This document shows, piece by piece, positions 23,012-31,006 of a stretch of DNA of 46,095 nt (position 1 is the first letter of the stretch; each line of letters starts with the position of its first letter). Both the position numbers and the translations under genes were made by a program. The stretch is from NCBI GenBank assembly GCA_035547155.1, contig DASZVJ010000200.1, forward strand, positions 1 through 46,095, in the 5' to 3' direction. This DNA is from CAZNMF01 sp035547155 (lineage in GTDB: Bacteria; Acidobacteriota; Vicinamibacteria; Vicinamibacterales; SCN-69-37). Under the pieces are notes generated by a model. It was not told the DNA's origin. It worked only from the letters and a program-made list of their open reading frames with translations, and did no database searches.

Positions 23012-24091
23012 ATGAGTACGCTCACCGAAAGCGCCGTGCTCGACGCACTGCGTGTCGTCCGTGACCCCGATCTGCAGCGCGACATCGTCGCGCTGGGCTT
23101 CGTCAAATCGCTGCGCATCGACGAGGGACGCGTGTCGTTCGCGATCGAGCTGACGACGCCGGCGTGTCCCGTCAAGGATCTGATGCGTGAGCAGGCGACG
23201 GCTGCGGTGTCGGCGCTGCCGGGCGTGTCGTCGGTCGCGGTCGAGATGACGGCCGCGGTGCGCGTGGTGCCCGGCGCCGACGCGGGCAAAGAGCCGGTCG
23301 AAGGCGTGAAGAACATCATCGCTGTCGGCGCAGGCAAGGGCGGCGTCGGCAAGACGACCATCGCGGTGAATCTCGCCGCGGCATTGGCGGCGCGGGGCAG
23401 CCGCGTCGCGCTGCTCGACGGCGACATCTACGGGCCGAACGTGCCGATCATGCTCGGCCTCCACACGCGCCTGCAGACCGACGGCGAGCGCATCCTCCCG
23501 GCGGAGCGCTTCGGCATCCAGACCGTCTCGATGGGCTTTCTCACCGAGGACGAGTCCGCGATGCTGTGGCGCGGGCCGATGCTGCACAGCGCCATGAAGC
23601 AGTTTCTCCGTGACGTGCGTTGGCGCAACGTCGACTATCTGATCGTCGACATGCCGCCGGGCACCGGTGACATCGCGTTGAGCCTGCACCAGACGGTGCC
23701 GGTCGCCGGCGCGGTGCTCGTGACGACGCCGCAGAGCGTGTCGGTGGCGGACACGAAGCGCGCGATTCAGATGTACCGCAAGCTGAACATTCCGGCGCTC
23801 GGACTCATCGAGAACATGAGCCACTTCGTGTGCCCCGGCTGCGGACGCGACAGCGACATCTTCGGGAAGGGCGGCGGCGAGCGTCTCGCGGCGGAGATGA
23901 GCGTCCCGTTCCTCGGGCACATTCCACTCTACGAGCCGGTGCGGCAGGCGAGCGACAACGGCGTGCCTGTGGTGATCAGTGATCCGCAGTCGCCGCCGGC
24001 GGTCGCGATCATGGCCGCGGCCGAGCGCGTCGCGCAGCAGGTGTCGATCGCGTCGTTTGCGCGGCGCGCGATGCCGCTGCACGCGGTCTGA
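23012..24091 (+). CDS. apbC: Mrp/NBP35-type iron-sulfur cluster carrier ATPase
   Basis: 359 residues. A MIP18/DUF59 domain is at about 4-85 (ALRVVRDPDLQRDIVALGFV, TPACPVKDLM). The P-loop ATPase follows, with deviant Walker A GKGGVGKTT (109-117), LLDGDIYGPNVP, DMPPGTGDIALSLHQ, TTPQSVSVADTKRA and the cluster motif CPGC (C274, C277). Family members hold and deliver 4Fe-4S clusters to apo-enzymes in the cytoplasm as dimers. A TACAAT hexamer lies 7 bases before the ATG but has no good -35. It is followed after 6 bases by the first M16 peptidase gene, an arrangement that hints at co-transcription without an obvious functional link. Confidence 0.95.
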   Translation: MSTLTESAVLDALRVVRDPDLQRDIVALGFVKSLRIDEGRVSFAIELTTPACPVKDLMREQATAAVSALPGVSSVAVEMTAAVRVVPGADAGKEPVEGVKNIIAVGAGKGGVGKTTIAVNLAAALAARGSRVALLDGDIYGPNVPIMLGLHTRLQTDGERILPAERFGIQTVSMGFLTEDESAMLWRGPMLHSAMKQFLRDVRWRNVDYLIVDMPPGTGDIALSLHQTVPVAGAVLVTTPQSVSVADTKRAIQMYRKLNIPALGLIENMSHFVCPGCGRDSDIFGKGGGERLAAEMSVPFLGHIPLYEPVRQASDNGVPVVISDPQSPPAVAIMAAAERVAQQVSIASFARRAMPLHAV

Positions 24092-24097
24092 GGCGAC

Positions 24098-25411
24098 ATG
24101 ATCTCGGTGCCCTTCACGAAGGCCACGCTCGCCAACGGCCTCGACGTCATCGTCCACGAAGATCACGACGCACCGCTCGCAGCGATCAGCGTCTGGTATC
24201 ACGTCGGATCGAAGAACGAGCGCGAGGGCCTCACCGGCCTCGCGCATCTGTTCGAGCATCTGATGTTCGAGGGATCCGAGCATCAGCCGGATGGCTACTT
24301 CGGCCCGCTGCAGGAGGCCGGCGCGTCGCTCAACGGATCGACGAGCACCGATCGGACCAACTACTGGGAGCTCGTGCCCACGAGCGCGACGCGCCTCGCG
24401 TTGTGGATGGAGGCCGATCGGCTCGGCTGGCTGCTGCCGGCGTTGAGCCAGGATCGCCTCGACACGCAGCGCGGCGTCGTGCTCAACGAGCGGCGGCAGA
24501 GCTACGAGAATCGTCCGTACGGTCTCGCGCAGTTCGCGATCATGGATGCGCTGTTCCCTGCGTCGCACCCGTATCACTGGCCGACGATCGGCGAGCCGGC
24601 CGATCTCGCGGCGGCGACGCTCGACGACGTCCGCGCGTTCTTCACGCGCTACTACCATCCCGGCAACGCGTCGCTGGCCATCGCGGGCGACGTCAAGACC
24701 GACGAGGTGCTGCGGCACGTCGAGGCGCTGTTCGGATCGATCCCGGCAGGCGAGCCGGTGCGGCCGATCGACACGCCATCGATCGTCGCGCGATCGCAGC
24801 GTTTCGTCATGGAAGATCGTGTCGAGCTGCCGCGCCTCTATCTGGCGTGGCCGACGCCCGGTCTCTTCGAGCCCGGCGACGCCGAGCTCGATCTGGTCGC
24901 CGATCTCATCGCGAATGGCCGCACGTCGCGGCTCTACAGCCGGCTGATCCACGATCGCCGCATCGCGACGGAGCTCGCCGGCGGGCAGACGTCTCGCGAG
25001 CTCGCGGGCACGTTCCAGATCATCGCGTCGGCGGCGCCGGGGCACACGCTCGACGAGCTCGAAGCGGCGATCTACGAAGAGATCGATCGCTTCGCGCAGG
25101 ACGGCCCGACGACGGACGAGCTGGATCGCTCACGCGTCCAGGCCGAGTCGGCGTTCGCGTTCCGCGTCGAGTCGCTCGGCGGCTTCGGCGGCAAGGCCGA
25201 TCAATTGAACGCCTACAACATCTATCTCGAGTCGCCAGACAGCTTTCAGACCGATCTCGATCGGTACATCAACGCGTCGGGCGACGCGCTGCGATCGCAG
25301 GCGGGCCGCTGGCTCGATCGCCGGGTCGCGGTCGCGCTCGCCGTCGTGCCGCAAGGCACGTCCGGCGATCCGCTGCGCGACGCCGCGCGTCTCGATCGGC
25401 AGGCCGTATGA
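24098..25411 (+). CDS. M16-family zinc metallopeptidase (catalytic subunit)
   Basis: 437 residues with the pitrilysin/MPP signature H50-L-F-E53-H54 (GLAHLFEHLMFEG) and the third zinc ligand E131 (VLNERRQ), exactly 76 residues after H54 as expected for HxxEHx76E. The second half holds the non-catalytic M16 domain. No signal peptide is visible, so it is cytoplasmic unless exported otherwise. The start has GAGGCGAC upstream. It ends ATGA with the next gene, an inactive M16 partner. Such pairs form heterodimers that clip peptides in a closed chamber. Confidence 0.95.
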   Translation: MISVPFTKATLANGLDVIVHEDHDAPLAAISVWYHVGSKNEREGLTGLAHLFEHLMFEGSEHQPDGYFGPLQEAGASLNGSTSTDRTNYWELVPTSATRLALWMEADRLGWLLPALSQDRLDTQRGVVLNERRQSYENRPYGLAQFAIMDALFPASHPYHWPTIGEPADLAAATLDDVRAFFTRYYHPGNASLAIAGDVKTDEVLRHVEALFGSIPAGEPVRPIDTPSIVARSQRFVMEDRVELPRLYLAWPTPGLFEPGDAELDLVADLIANGRTSRLYSRLIHDRRIATELAGGQTSRELAGTFQIIASAAPGHTLDELEAAIYEEIDRFAQDGPTTDELDRSRVQAESAFAFRVESLGGFGGKADQLNAYNIYLESPDSFQTDLDRYINASGDALRSQAGRWLDRRVAVALAVVPQGTSGDPLRDAARLDRQAV

Positions 25412-26757
25412 GCCGCTTCGAGCGCCCCTCGCCCGGCCATCCGACGCCGATTCATTTCCCGGCGATCACGCGCACGCGGCTCGACAACGGCCTCGGCGTG
25501 TGGGGCATCGCGCACCGCCGCGCGCCGATCGTCACGGCCACGCTGCTTCTCGCGCGCGGCTCCGGCGACGATCCGATCGGCCGTCACGGCCTCGCGAGCC
25601 TGACCGGCGATCTGCTCGACGAAGGCGCCGGCACGCGCGACGCGATCGCGCTCGCCGACGCGTTCGGCCGCCTCGGCACGCAGCTCGACATCGACGTCGG
25701 CCCGGATGCGACGTCGCTCACCGTGTCCGGCCTCGCGCGCGTGCTGCCGCAGGCGCTCGCGCTGATGGCGGACGTCGTCATGCGCCCGCGCATCGAGGCG
25801 GCCGACTTCGCGCGCGTGCGCGAGCTGCGCCTGAGCCGGCTGCGTCAGCTCAGCCGCTCGGCCGCGACGATGGCGGATCGCGCGTACGTGTCGGCGCTCT
25901 TCGGCGCGCACGCGTACGGCCACGGGGCGCTGGGGACCTCCGCGTCGCTCGACGCGATCTCGATCGACGATGCGCGCGCGTTCTGGTCCGCGATGTACGG
26001 GCCCGTCGCGTCGACGCTCATCGTCGTCGGCGACGTCGACGTCGCGGAGATCGGCGCGCATGTCGACACGACGTTCGGCGGCTGGCGCGAAGGCACGGCC
26101 GCGCCGCCGCGCGCCGTGACGCCGGATGCGACGCCCGATCGCCGCGTGCTCCTCGTCGATCGGCCCGGCGCGCCGCAGGCGGAGCTGCGCATCGGCCACG
26201 TCGGTCCGTCGCGGCTCACGCCGGCGTATCACGCGCTCGTCACGCTCAACGCGGTGCTCGGCGGCCAGTTCACGAGCCGCATCAATCGGCGGCTGCGCGA
26301 GGAGAAGGGCGTGACGTACGGCGCGCGGACGTCGTTCGACTTCCGCCGTGTCGCGGGCACGTTCTCGTGCGACACGAGCGTCCAGGCGGACGCGACCGGC
26401 ACCGCGGTGGCCGACGTGTTGGACGAGCTCGATCGCGTGCGGCAGGACGAAGTTCCGGCCGTCGAGCTCGACGCGGCAAAAGCGTCCCTCACGCGCGGCT
26501 ACGTCCGCAATTTCGAGACGGCGGGTCAGCTCGCGCGCGCGGCCGTTCAGCTCGCCGCCTATGGATTGGCGGACGACACGTTCGATCGATTCGTGCCCGG
26601 CGTCGACGTCGTGTCGCGCGCAGCCGTCCACGCCGCCGCCAGCGAGTTCATCCGTCCCGCCGACGCGACCATCGTCGTCGTCGGCGACGCGGAAACGTGC
26701 CAGGCGCAACTCGAAACGCTTGGACGAACAGTGGAACTGGCGAGACCGGAGTTCTAG
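25408..26757 (+). CDS. M16-family protein, non-catalytic partner
   Basis: 449 residues from ATG 25408, overlapping the stop of the catalytic gene by four bases. The zinc motif is lost: where HxxEH should stand the sequence reads S64-L-T-G-D68 (GLASLTGDLLDEG). The substrate-binding R/Y-type region is kept (NRRLREEKGVTYGA). This matches the inactive subunit of two-gene M16 systems (like the alpha subunit of mitochondrial processing peptidase). The stop lies in a GAACCC-rich repeat tract. Function is inferred from the pair: joint substrate cleavage. Confidence 0.93.
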   Translation: MSRFERPSPGHPTPIHFPAITRTRLDNGLGVWGIAHRRAPIVTATLLLARGSGDDPIGRHGLASLTGDLLDEGAGTRDAIALADAFGRLGTQLDIDVGPDATSLTVSGLARVLPQALALMADVVMRPRIEAADFARVRELRLSRLRQLSRSAATMADRAYVSALFGAHAYGHGALGTSASLDAISIDDARAFWSAMYGPVASTLIVVGDVDVAEIGAHVDTTFGGWREGTAAPPRAVTPDATPDRRVLLVDRPGAPQAELRIGHVGPSRLTPAYHALVTLNAVLGGQFTSRINRRLREEKGVTYGARTSFDFRRVAGTFSCDTSVQADATGTAVADVLDELDRVRQDEVPAVELDAAKASLTRGYVRNFETAGQLARAAVQLAAYGLADDTFDRFVPGVDVVSRAAVHAAASEFIRPADATIVVVGDAETCQAQLETLGRTVELARPEF

Positions 26758-26836
26758 TTCGGGTTCAGAACCGCAGAACCCTTGAACGCGCGAACCCGAA
26801 CCCCCGAACCTTAGAACCCGGAACCCCAGAACCCGA
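26758..26836. repeat. Degenerate GAACCC tract
   Basis: About eight imperfect copies of GAACC or GAACCC, spaced 6-10 bases apart, fill the gap between the M16 partner gene and the next small ORF, beginning with a small GGTTC-A-GAACC hairpin (26762-26772). Related tracts occur at 13693-13710 and, in reverse orientation, at 38867-38936. Confidence 0.6.
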
Positions 26837-26855
26837 ATGCTAGACTGACCAACTC

Positions 26856-27065
26856 ATGGATCGCGGTGTCGCGCGATGGAGCGTCAGTCTCGTGGCGATC
26901 ATCGGGATCGTCGCGGCAGGGATCGCGAGCGCGACGATCTGGCTGCTCGTCACGGATCCTGTCACCGTGTCCACGGCCGTCTCGACTGGCGACGTCGGTC
27001 CGTTCATGCGCGCGATCGGCAGCGTCATCTTCGACGCGCTCAGAGGGCTGTTCGCGTATCTTTAG
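26856..27065 (+). CDS. Small single-pass membrane protein
   Basis: 69 residues. A hydrophobic helix near the N-terminus (about 8-32: WSVSLVAIIGIVAAGIASAT) has a short positively charged start. A second amphipathic helix (MRAIGSVIFDALRGLFAYL) ends the protein. There is no convincing ribosome site before the ATG. It could be a genuine small inner-membrane protein. The next gene starts 18 bases later. No family recognised. Confidence 0.5.
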   Translation: MDRGVARWSVSLVAIIGIVAAGIASATIWLLVTDPVTVSTAVSTGDVGPFMRAIGSVIFDALRGLFAYL

Positions 27066-27083
27066 GTTCCCGCAGCAGGTATC

Positions 27084-27572
27084 ATGGAAATCATGCGCAC
27101 GATGCAGGCGGTCATCGCGACGGCGATCCTCGGCCTCGGCACGGCGGCCTATGCTCAGCAACCCGCTCCGGCTGCGGCCCCGGCTCAAGCGTCCGCGCCG
27201 GCGGTGAACCCGTTTGCGACCGCGCAGACCTTGAATTGCTCGTTTTCGACGTACACCGTCGGCGGCTGGAAGGGCGCCGCGCCCACGGCCGTCATTGGTG
27301 ACGAGAGCTACGCGTTCCAGATCGTCGTCGTGAATCTGAAAAAGGGCCGCGCGCAGATTGTGGGCGACACTGGCGCCAGGCCCGCGTCGCTCGTTCTCAG
27401 TGACACCGGTCTGACGGTCATCGAGCCCACGTCGGTCGGGCTCACGATGACGACGGCGTTTGCCAACGGCGGACAGGACGGCCAGTTTCTGGCGGTCCAT
27501 GCGCGCCATGTCGATCTGAAGCCGACGCCGAGCCCCTCCCAGCATTACGGCACCTGCAAGATCACCAAGTAA
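27084..27572 (+). CDS. Small secreted protein of unknown function
   Basis: 162 residues from ATG 27084 (ATG 27093 also possible). The signal peptide runs to about residue 24 (AVIATAILGLGTAAYA-QQ). An alanine/proline linker of about 18 residues follows, then a compact beta-rich domain with two cysteines, one near the start (LNCSFSTYTVGGWKG) and one near the end (YGTCKITK), probably disulfide-bonded. It resembles small periplasmic adhesion or lipocalin-like proteins only in general shape. Not recognised further. Downstream is the SGNH lipoprotein gene. Confidence 0.7.
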   Translation: MEIMRTMQAVIATAILGLGTAAYAQQPAPAAAPAQASAPAVNPFATAQTLNCSFSTYTVGGWKGAAPTAVIGDESYAFQIVVVNLKKGRAQIVGDTGARPASLVLSDTGLTVIEPTSVGLTMTTAFANGGQDGQFLAVHARHVDLKPTPSPSQHYGTCKITK

Positions 27573-27657
27573 GCCTGGCATCAAGCCTGCACGACGCTCT
27601 GGAGCCGATCCGTCGATCGGCCGAGATCTCGTGTGTAAGTCGAGGAATTCACGATCA

Positions 27658-28512
27658 ATGACACGCAAGCTCGTCAGCGTCGGAATCAGTGTGTTGCTGC
27701 TGTCCGGGTGTGGGTTGCTCGACAACCCGAGTCAGCCGGAGGTGCCGGACGATGTCGTCAACTACGTCGCACTCGGCGCGAGCGACACGATTGGCTATGG
27801 CAGCAGCAGCCCATGCCTGCCGCTGGTGCCGTGCACGACCGGGCCCGGCTACGTGCAGCAGGTGACGCGGCGATTTCAGGCGGCCGGCAAGACTGTGACG
27901 CTGACGAACTTCGGCGTGCCCGGGGCCGTGCTCAGCCCCGACGTCCAGGCCATGGGCAACAGCATCGGGCTCGGCATCGAGCGCAACCTGCTCACGGACG
28001 AGTCGTCCTACGAGCCGCGCAACACGACGCTCGTCACCGTGTTCATCGGCGCGAACGACGTCAACACGATTGGATCGCTGCTCAAGGCCGGCCGCGGCGG
28101 CTCGGATCCCGATGGCTTCATCCAGACGCAGATCCAGAACTTCGGCAACGATCTGAAGACGATGGTGAGCAACATCCGATCGCGAACGGAGACCGCGCGG
28201 ATCGTCGTGCTGAATCTGCCGAACATGGGCGCGATGCCGTATGCCTCCGGACGGCCCGCCGACGAGAAGCGCACACTCCAACAGATCGCCGTCGGCTTCT
28301 CCGGCAAGATCAACGCGCTGGCCTCGAGCAGCGTCGTCGTCGTCGATCTGATGTGCGATGGCAACTTCTACAACCCGGCGATCTTCTCGAGCGACGGATT
28401 CCATCCGAACGACACGGGCTACACCTATCTGACGGATCTCGTGTACGCGGCTGCGTCGACCGGATCGGCACCGGCGCCGAAAGCGGCGTGCAGTCAGATG
28501 ACGATCTATTGA
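27658..28512 (+). CDS. SGNH/GDSL-family lipoprotein hydrolase
   Basis: 284 residues from ATG 27658. A lipoprotein signal (LLLSGC, C18 as the lipid-modified cysteine) is followed by a SGNH hydrolase domain. Block I is G40-A-S42-D-T, where the usual GDS order is changed to GAS and S42 is the likely nucleophile. Block II has NFGVPGA, block III GAND (N133) and block V D246-x2-H249 (DGFHPN). It should act as an esterase or lipase anchored to the envelope. Substrate unknown. Upstream are two small secreted or membrane proteins. Confidence 0.88.
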   Translation: MTRKLVSVGISVLLLSGCGLLDNPSQPEVPDDVVNYVALGASDTIGYGSSSPCLPLVPCTTGPGYVQQVTRRFQAAGKTVTLTNFGVPGAVLSPDVQAMGNSIGLGIERNLLTDESSYEPRNTTLVTVFIGANDVNTIGSLLKAGRGGSDPDGFIQTQIQNFGNDLKTMVSNIRSRTETARIVVLNLPNMGAMPYASGRPADEKRTLQQIAVGFSGKINALASSSVVVVDLMCDGNFYNPAIFSSDGFHPNDTGYTYLTDLVYAAASTGSAPAPKAACSQMTIY

Positions 28513-28518
28513 TCAACG

Positions 28519-28604
28519 GGCGGCCGCCAGGGCGGCCCCTACGGCAGGCTTCAGGCGACAGGCTACGGGCGACAGAATCCGTAGTGGCGGCCCTTGTGGC
28601 CGCC
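28519..28604. repeat. Long imperfect inverted repeat (GGCGGCC-rich)
   Basis: Arms of 26 bases at 28519-28544 and 28579-28604 match at 22 positions after reverse complementing. Each holds GGCGGCC, AGGGC and CTACGG. The 34-base centre is itself repetitive (CAGGCTTCAGGCGACAGG and CTACGGGCGACAG). It lies 7 bases after the lipoprotein stop and before the convergent hydrolase, so it could act as a terminator and as a dispersed palindrome. Confidence 0.6.
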
Positions 28605-28640
28605 AAGCACGGGTCATGCTTCGTAAGCCGTAAGCCTCCG

Positions 28641-29651
28641 TCACAGCCTTTCGACAAAGAACTTCGTCAGATAGTACCCGTCGAGAAACTTGAACGGTGC
28701 TTTGCCCGTCGTGTAGTGGCCGCACGGCAGCACGGCGCGCGTGTAGGGAATGTGTTGCCGGTCGAACTCCGCGAGGAACTGACGCGAGAGATCGACCGGG
28801 AACGTCTCGTCGTAGCGCGCGTAGACGAGCAGCACGGCACGGCCGTTGACGCGTGGAATGAACGGCCACGGGCTGATCGGCATCCAGCACGCGCGCAGAT
28901 CGTCGAGCGTGATGCGCCCGTCCAGGCCCGCGCGGACGTGCCGCGTCGAGAGGCCGCGCCAGACGACGTCCGCGAAGTACGGCGAGACGTGATTGAACGC
29001 GCCCGTCGTGATCCGCGTGTCGTGCGCCATCGTCAGCATCGACAGGCAGGAGCCGAGGCTGGTTCCGATGATGCCGATCCGCTCGAAGCCCTGGCTGACG
29101 AGCCAGTCGACGACGCCTTTCGCGTCGAGCACCGCCTGCCGGTTCGCGTGCAGCGTGCGGCCGATGTTCGAGCTGACGATGAACTCCGCGCGCGCGAGCT
29201 CTGGCGGGCGACGAGCGTCGTGATAGGGCAGGCTGAGCCGTACAGCCGTGAGGCCGAAGCGCGCGAAGAGCCGGCACAAGCCGACATGTCCCTCGGTGTC
29301 CGCGTTCCACTGCGGCAATACGACGACCGCGCGCCGCGGCCGCGGACGATCGGACAAAGCCGGCTCGAACACGCGCGCGACGACGGTGTTGTTGACGTCG
29401 TAGGGGGAGACGAGCCGTGACGCGAACCGGATCGTGTCGTCGCGACGCTCGAAGTCCGTGACGATCGGCGCGGAGAAGAAGGCCGTCGAGTCCGCCACGG
29501 CCGCGTGCGACCACGTCTTGATGTCCGCAAGCGGATCGCTGGAGTCCGGCAGACCGAGCCACTCCGTGCCCCACTCGAATGGCCGGATGACGCGGTTGGT
29601 GTCGACCGACGCCAGCCGTCGCTCCCACGCGCCGAAGAACGGACGAAGCAT
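28641..29651 (-). CDS. Alpha/beta hydrolase
   Basis: 336 residues from ATG 29651 (the frame is open further upstream but overlaps the amidase). An alpha/beta hydrolase fold with nucleophile elbow G196-T-S198-L-G (IGTSLGSCLSML). The N-terminal FEWG...GLPDSSDP region and the C-terminal LLVYARYDETFPVDLS and LPCGHYTTG provide the likely acid and histidine. No signal peptide. The ATG overlaps the amidase stop by one base (TGATG), third in an operon after esterase and amidase genes. Substrate unknown; the context suggests an ester or amide compound taken up by the cell. Confidence 0.8.
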   Translation of the reverse strand: MLRPFFGAWERRLASVDTNRVIRPFEWGTEWLGLPDSSDPLADIKTWSHAAVADSTAFFSAPIVTDFERRDDTIRFASRLVSPYDVNNTVVARVFEPALSDRPRPRRAVVVLPQWNADTEGHVGLCRLFARFGLTAVRLSLPYHDARRPPELARAEFIVSSNIGRTLHANRQAVLDAKGVVDWLVSQGFERIGIIGTSLGSCLSMLTMAHDTRITTGAFNHVSPYFADVVWRGLSTRHVRAGLDGRITLDDLRACWMPISPWPFIPRVNGRAVLLVYARYDETFPVDLSRQFLAEFDRQHIPYTRAVLPCGHYTTGKAPFKFLDGYYLTKFFVERL

Positions 29652-31006
29652 CAGTGCTCGCGCACCAGCGGCTCGCACGCGGCCGCGACGTCGAGGAGAC
29701 GCGCGGTGTCGTGTGCACGGCCGACGAGTTGCAGGCCGACCGGCAGGCCGTCGACCGCGATCGGCAGCGAGATGGCCGGATGGCCGGTGAGATTGAATGG
29801 CTGCGTGTGCTTCAGCATGATCGCGCGAACCGCGATCGCGATGCCGTCCGCAGGATCGACGACGACCTCGCTCGCGCCGAGCCGTGGCGCGACGATCGGC
29901 AGCGTCGGCAGCACGAGCGCGTCGCAGTCCTCGAGCGCGGCGTCGACGACGCGTCGTAGATCGGTGCAGAACGCGCGCGCATCGAGATACGTGACGGCGG
30001 AGTACGTCCGGCCGTGTGTGATGCGCGCTCGAACCTGAGGCTGATAGTCATCGCCGCGCGTGTCGAGCCAGTGCGCATGCCACTGTGCGCCTTCCGACAG
30101 GACGATCTCCGCGTACGCCGCGCCGATGCGCTCGCTCGCGTCGATCGTCTCGGTCCATACGCGCGCGCCGCCTAGCTCGATCCGTCGCACGGCCGCATCG
30201 AAGGCGGTGCGGACCGCGGGCTCGAGCGGGCGATCGAAATATCCGCCGAGCCGCTTCAGTCGCAACCGATCGATTGCCGCGGGACGAACGTCGCTCACGC
30301 GCCGGCCGCTGAGCACCTGCCAGATCCACGCGGCGTCCTGGACGCTGTTCGTGAGCGGACCGACGTGATCGAGCGTCGGGCTCAGCGGCAGCACGCCGTC
30401 CGTCGGGATGTCGCCGATCGCGGGCTTCAGTCCGACGACGCCGCAGGCGGTGGCGGGGATACGGACGGATCCGCCGGTGTCGGTGCCGATCGACGCGAGT
30501 CCCATGCCCGTGGCGACCGCGGCCGCCGAGCCGCCGCTCGATCCGCCGGCCGATCGCGACACGTCGTGCGGATTGTGCACGGCGCCGAAGGCGGAGTCTT
30601 CGCTCGTCGTGCCGAGCGCGAACTCGTGCAGGTTCGCGCGGCCAATGACGATGGCGCCGGCATCGCGCAGACGCGTGACGATCGGCGCGTCGACGGACGC
30701 CACGCGATCGTGAAGGACGCGCGAGCCTGCGGTCGTCACGACGCCAGCGACGTCGATCAGATCCTTTAGTGACAGTGGAACGCCGTGCAGGGGACCGCGA
30801 TCGACGCCGCGCGCGAGCTCCGCGTCAAGCTCCTGTGCGCGCGCCCGCGCGCCGTCCGCGTCGACGCTGACGAAGGCATTCGTTGCCGTCCCGTGCCGCG
30901 CGATCGCCGAGAGTGCGTCGTCGGCCAGAGCCAGCGACGACGCGTCGCCGCGCCGCAGCCTCGCACCTGCCGACGCGATCGTCTCTCGCGCGGCGGGTCG
31001 CGTCAC
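29651..31006 (-). CDS. Amidase-signature-family amidase
   Basis: 451 residues from GTG 31006, overlapping the upstream esterase stop (GTGA). The Ser-cisSer-Lys triad is complete: K81 (LSLKDLIDVAG), S156 (GGSSGGSAAAVATG) and S180 (TDTGGSVRIPA), with the GatA-like spacing of 24 between the two serines. Length fits stand-alone amidases rather than GatA, and no gatB or gatC is in the window. It should hydrolyse an amide to acid and ammonia in the cytoplasm. The downstream hydrolase gene overlaps its stop. The divergent TonB receptor suggests that the operon serves an imported compound. Confidence 0.88.
   Translation of the reverse strand: MTRPAARETIASAGARLRRGDASSLALADDALSAIARHGTATNAFVSVDADGARARAQELDAELARGVDRGPLHGVPLSLKDLIDVAGVVTTAGSRVLHDRVASVDAPIVTRLRDAGAIVIGRANLHEFALGTTSEDSAFGAVHNPHDVSRSAGGSSGGSAAAVATGMGLASIGTDTGGSVRIPATACGVVGLKPAIGDIPTDGVLPLSPTLDHVGPLTNSVQDAAWIWQVLSGRRVSDVRPAAIDRLRLKRLGGYFDRPLEPAVRTAFDAAVRRIELGGARVWTETIDASERIGAAYAEIVLSEGAQWHAHWLDTRGDDYQPQVRARITHGRTYSAVTYLDARAFCTDLRRVVDAALEDCDALVLPTLPIVAPRLGASEVVVDPADGIAIAVRAIMLKHTQPFNLTGHPAISLPIAVDGLPVGLQLVGRAHDTARLLDVAAACEPLVREH

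Noticed and set aside
22946..25045. A 699-codon minus-strand frame opposite mrp and M16
   Set aside because: Plus strand holds clear Mrp and M16 motifs; the minus frame is an antisense shadow.
29651..31006. GatA subunit of the tRNA amidotransferase
   Set aside because: The triad is there, but no gatB or gatC is adjacent and the operon contains hydrolases, so a stand-alone amidase is more likely.
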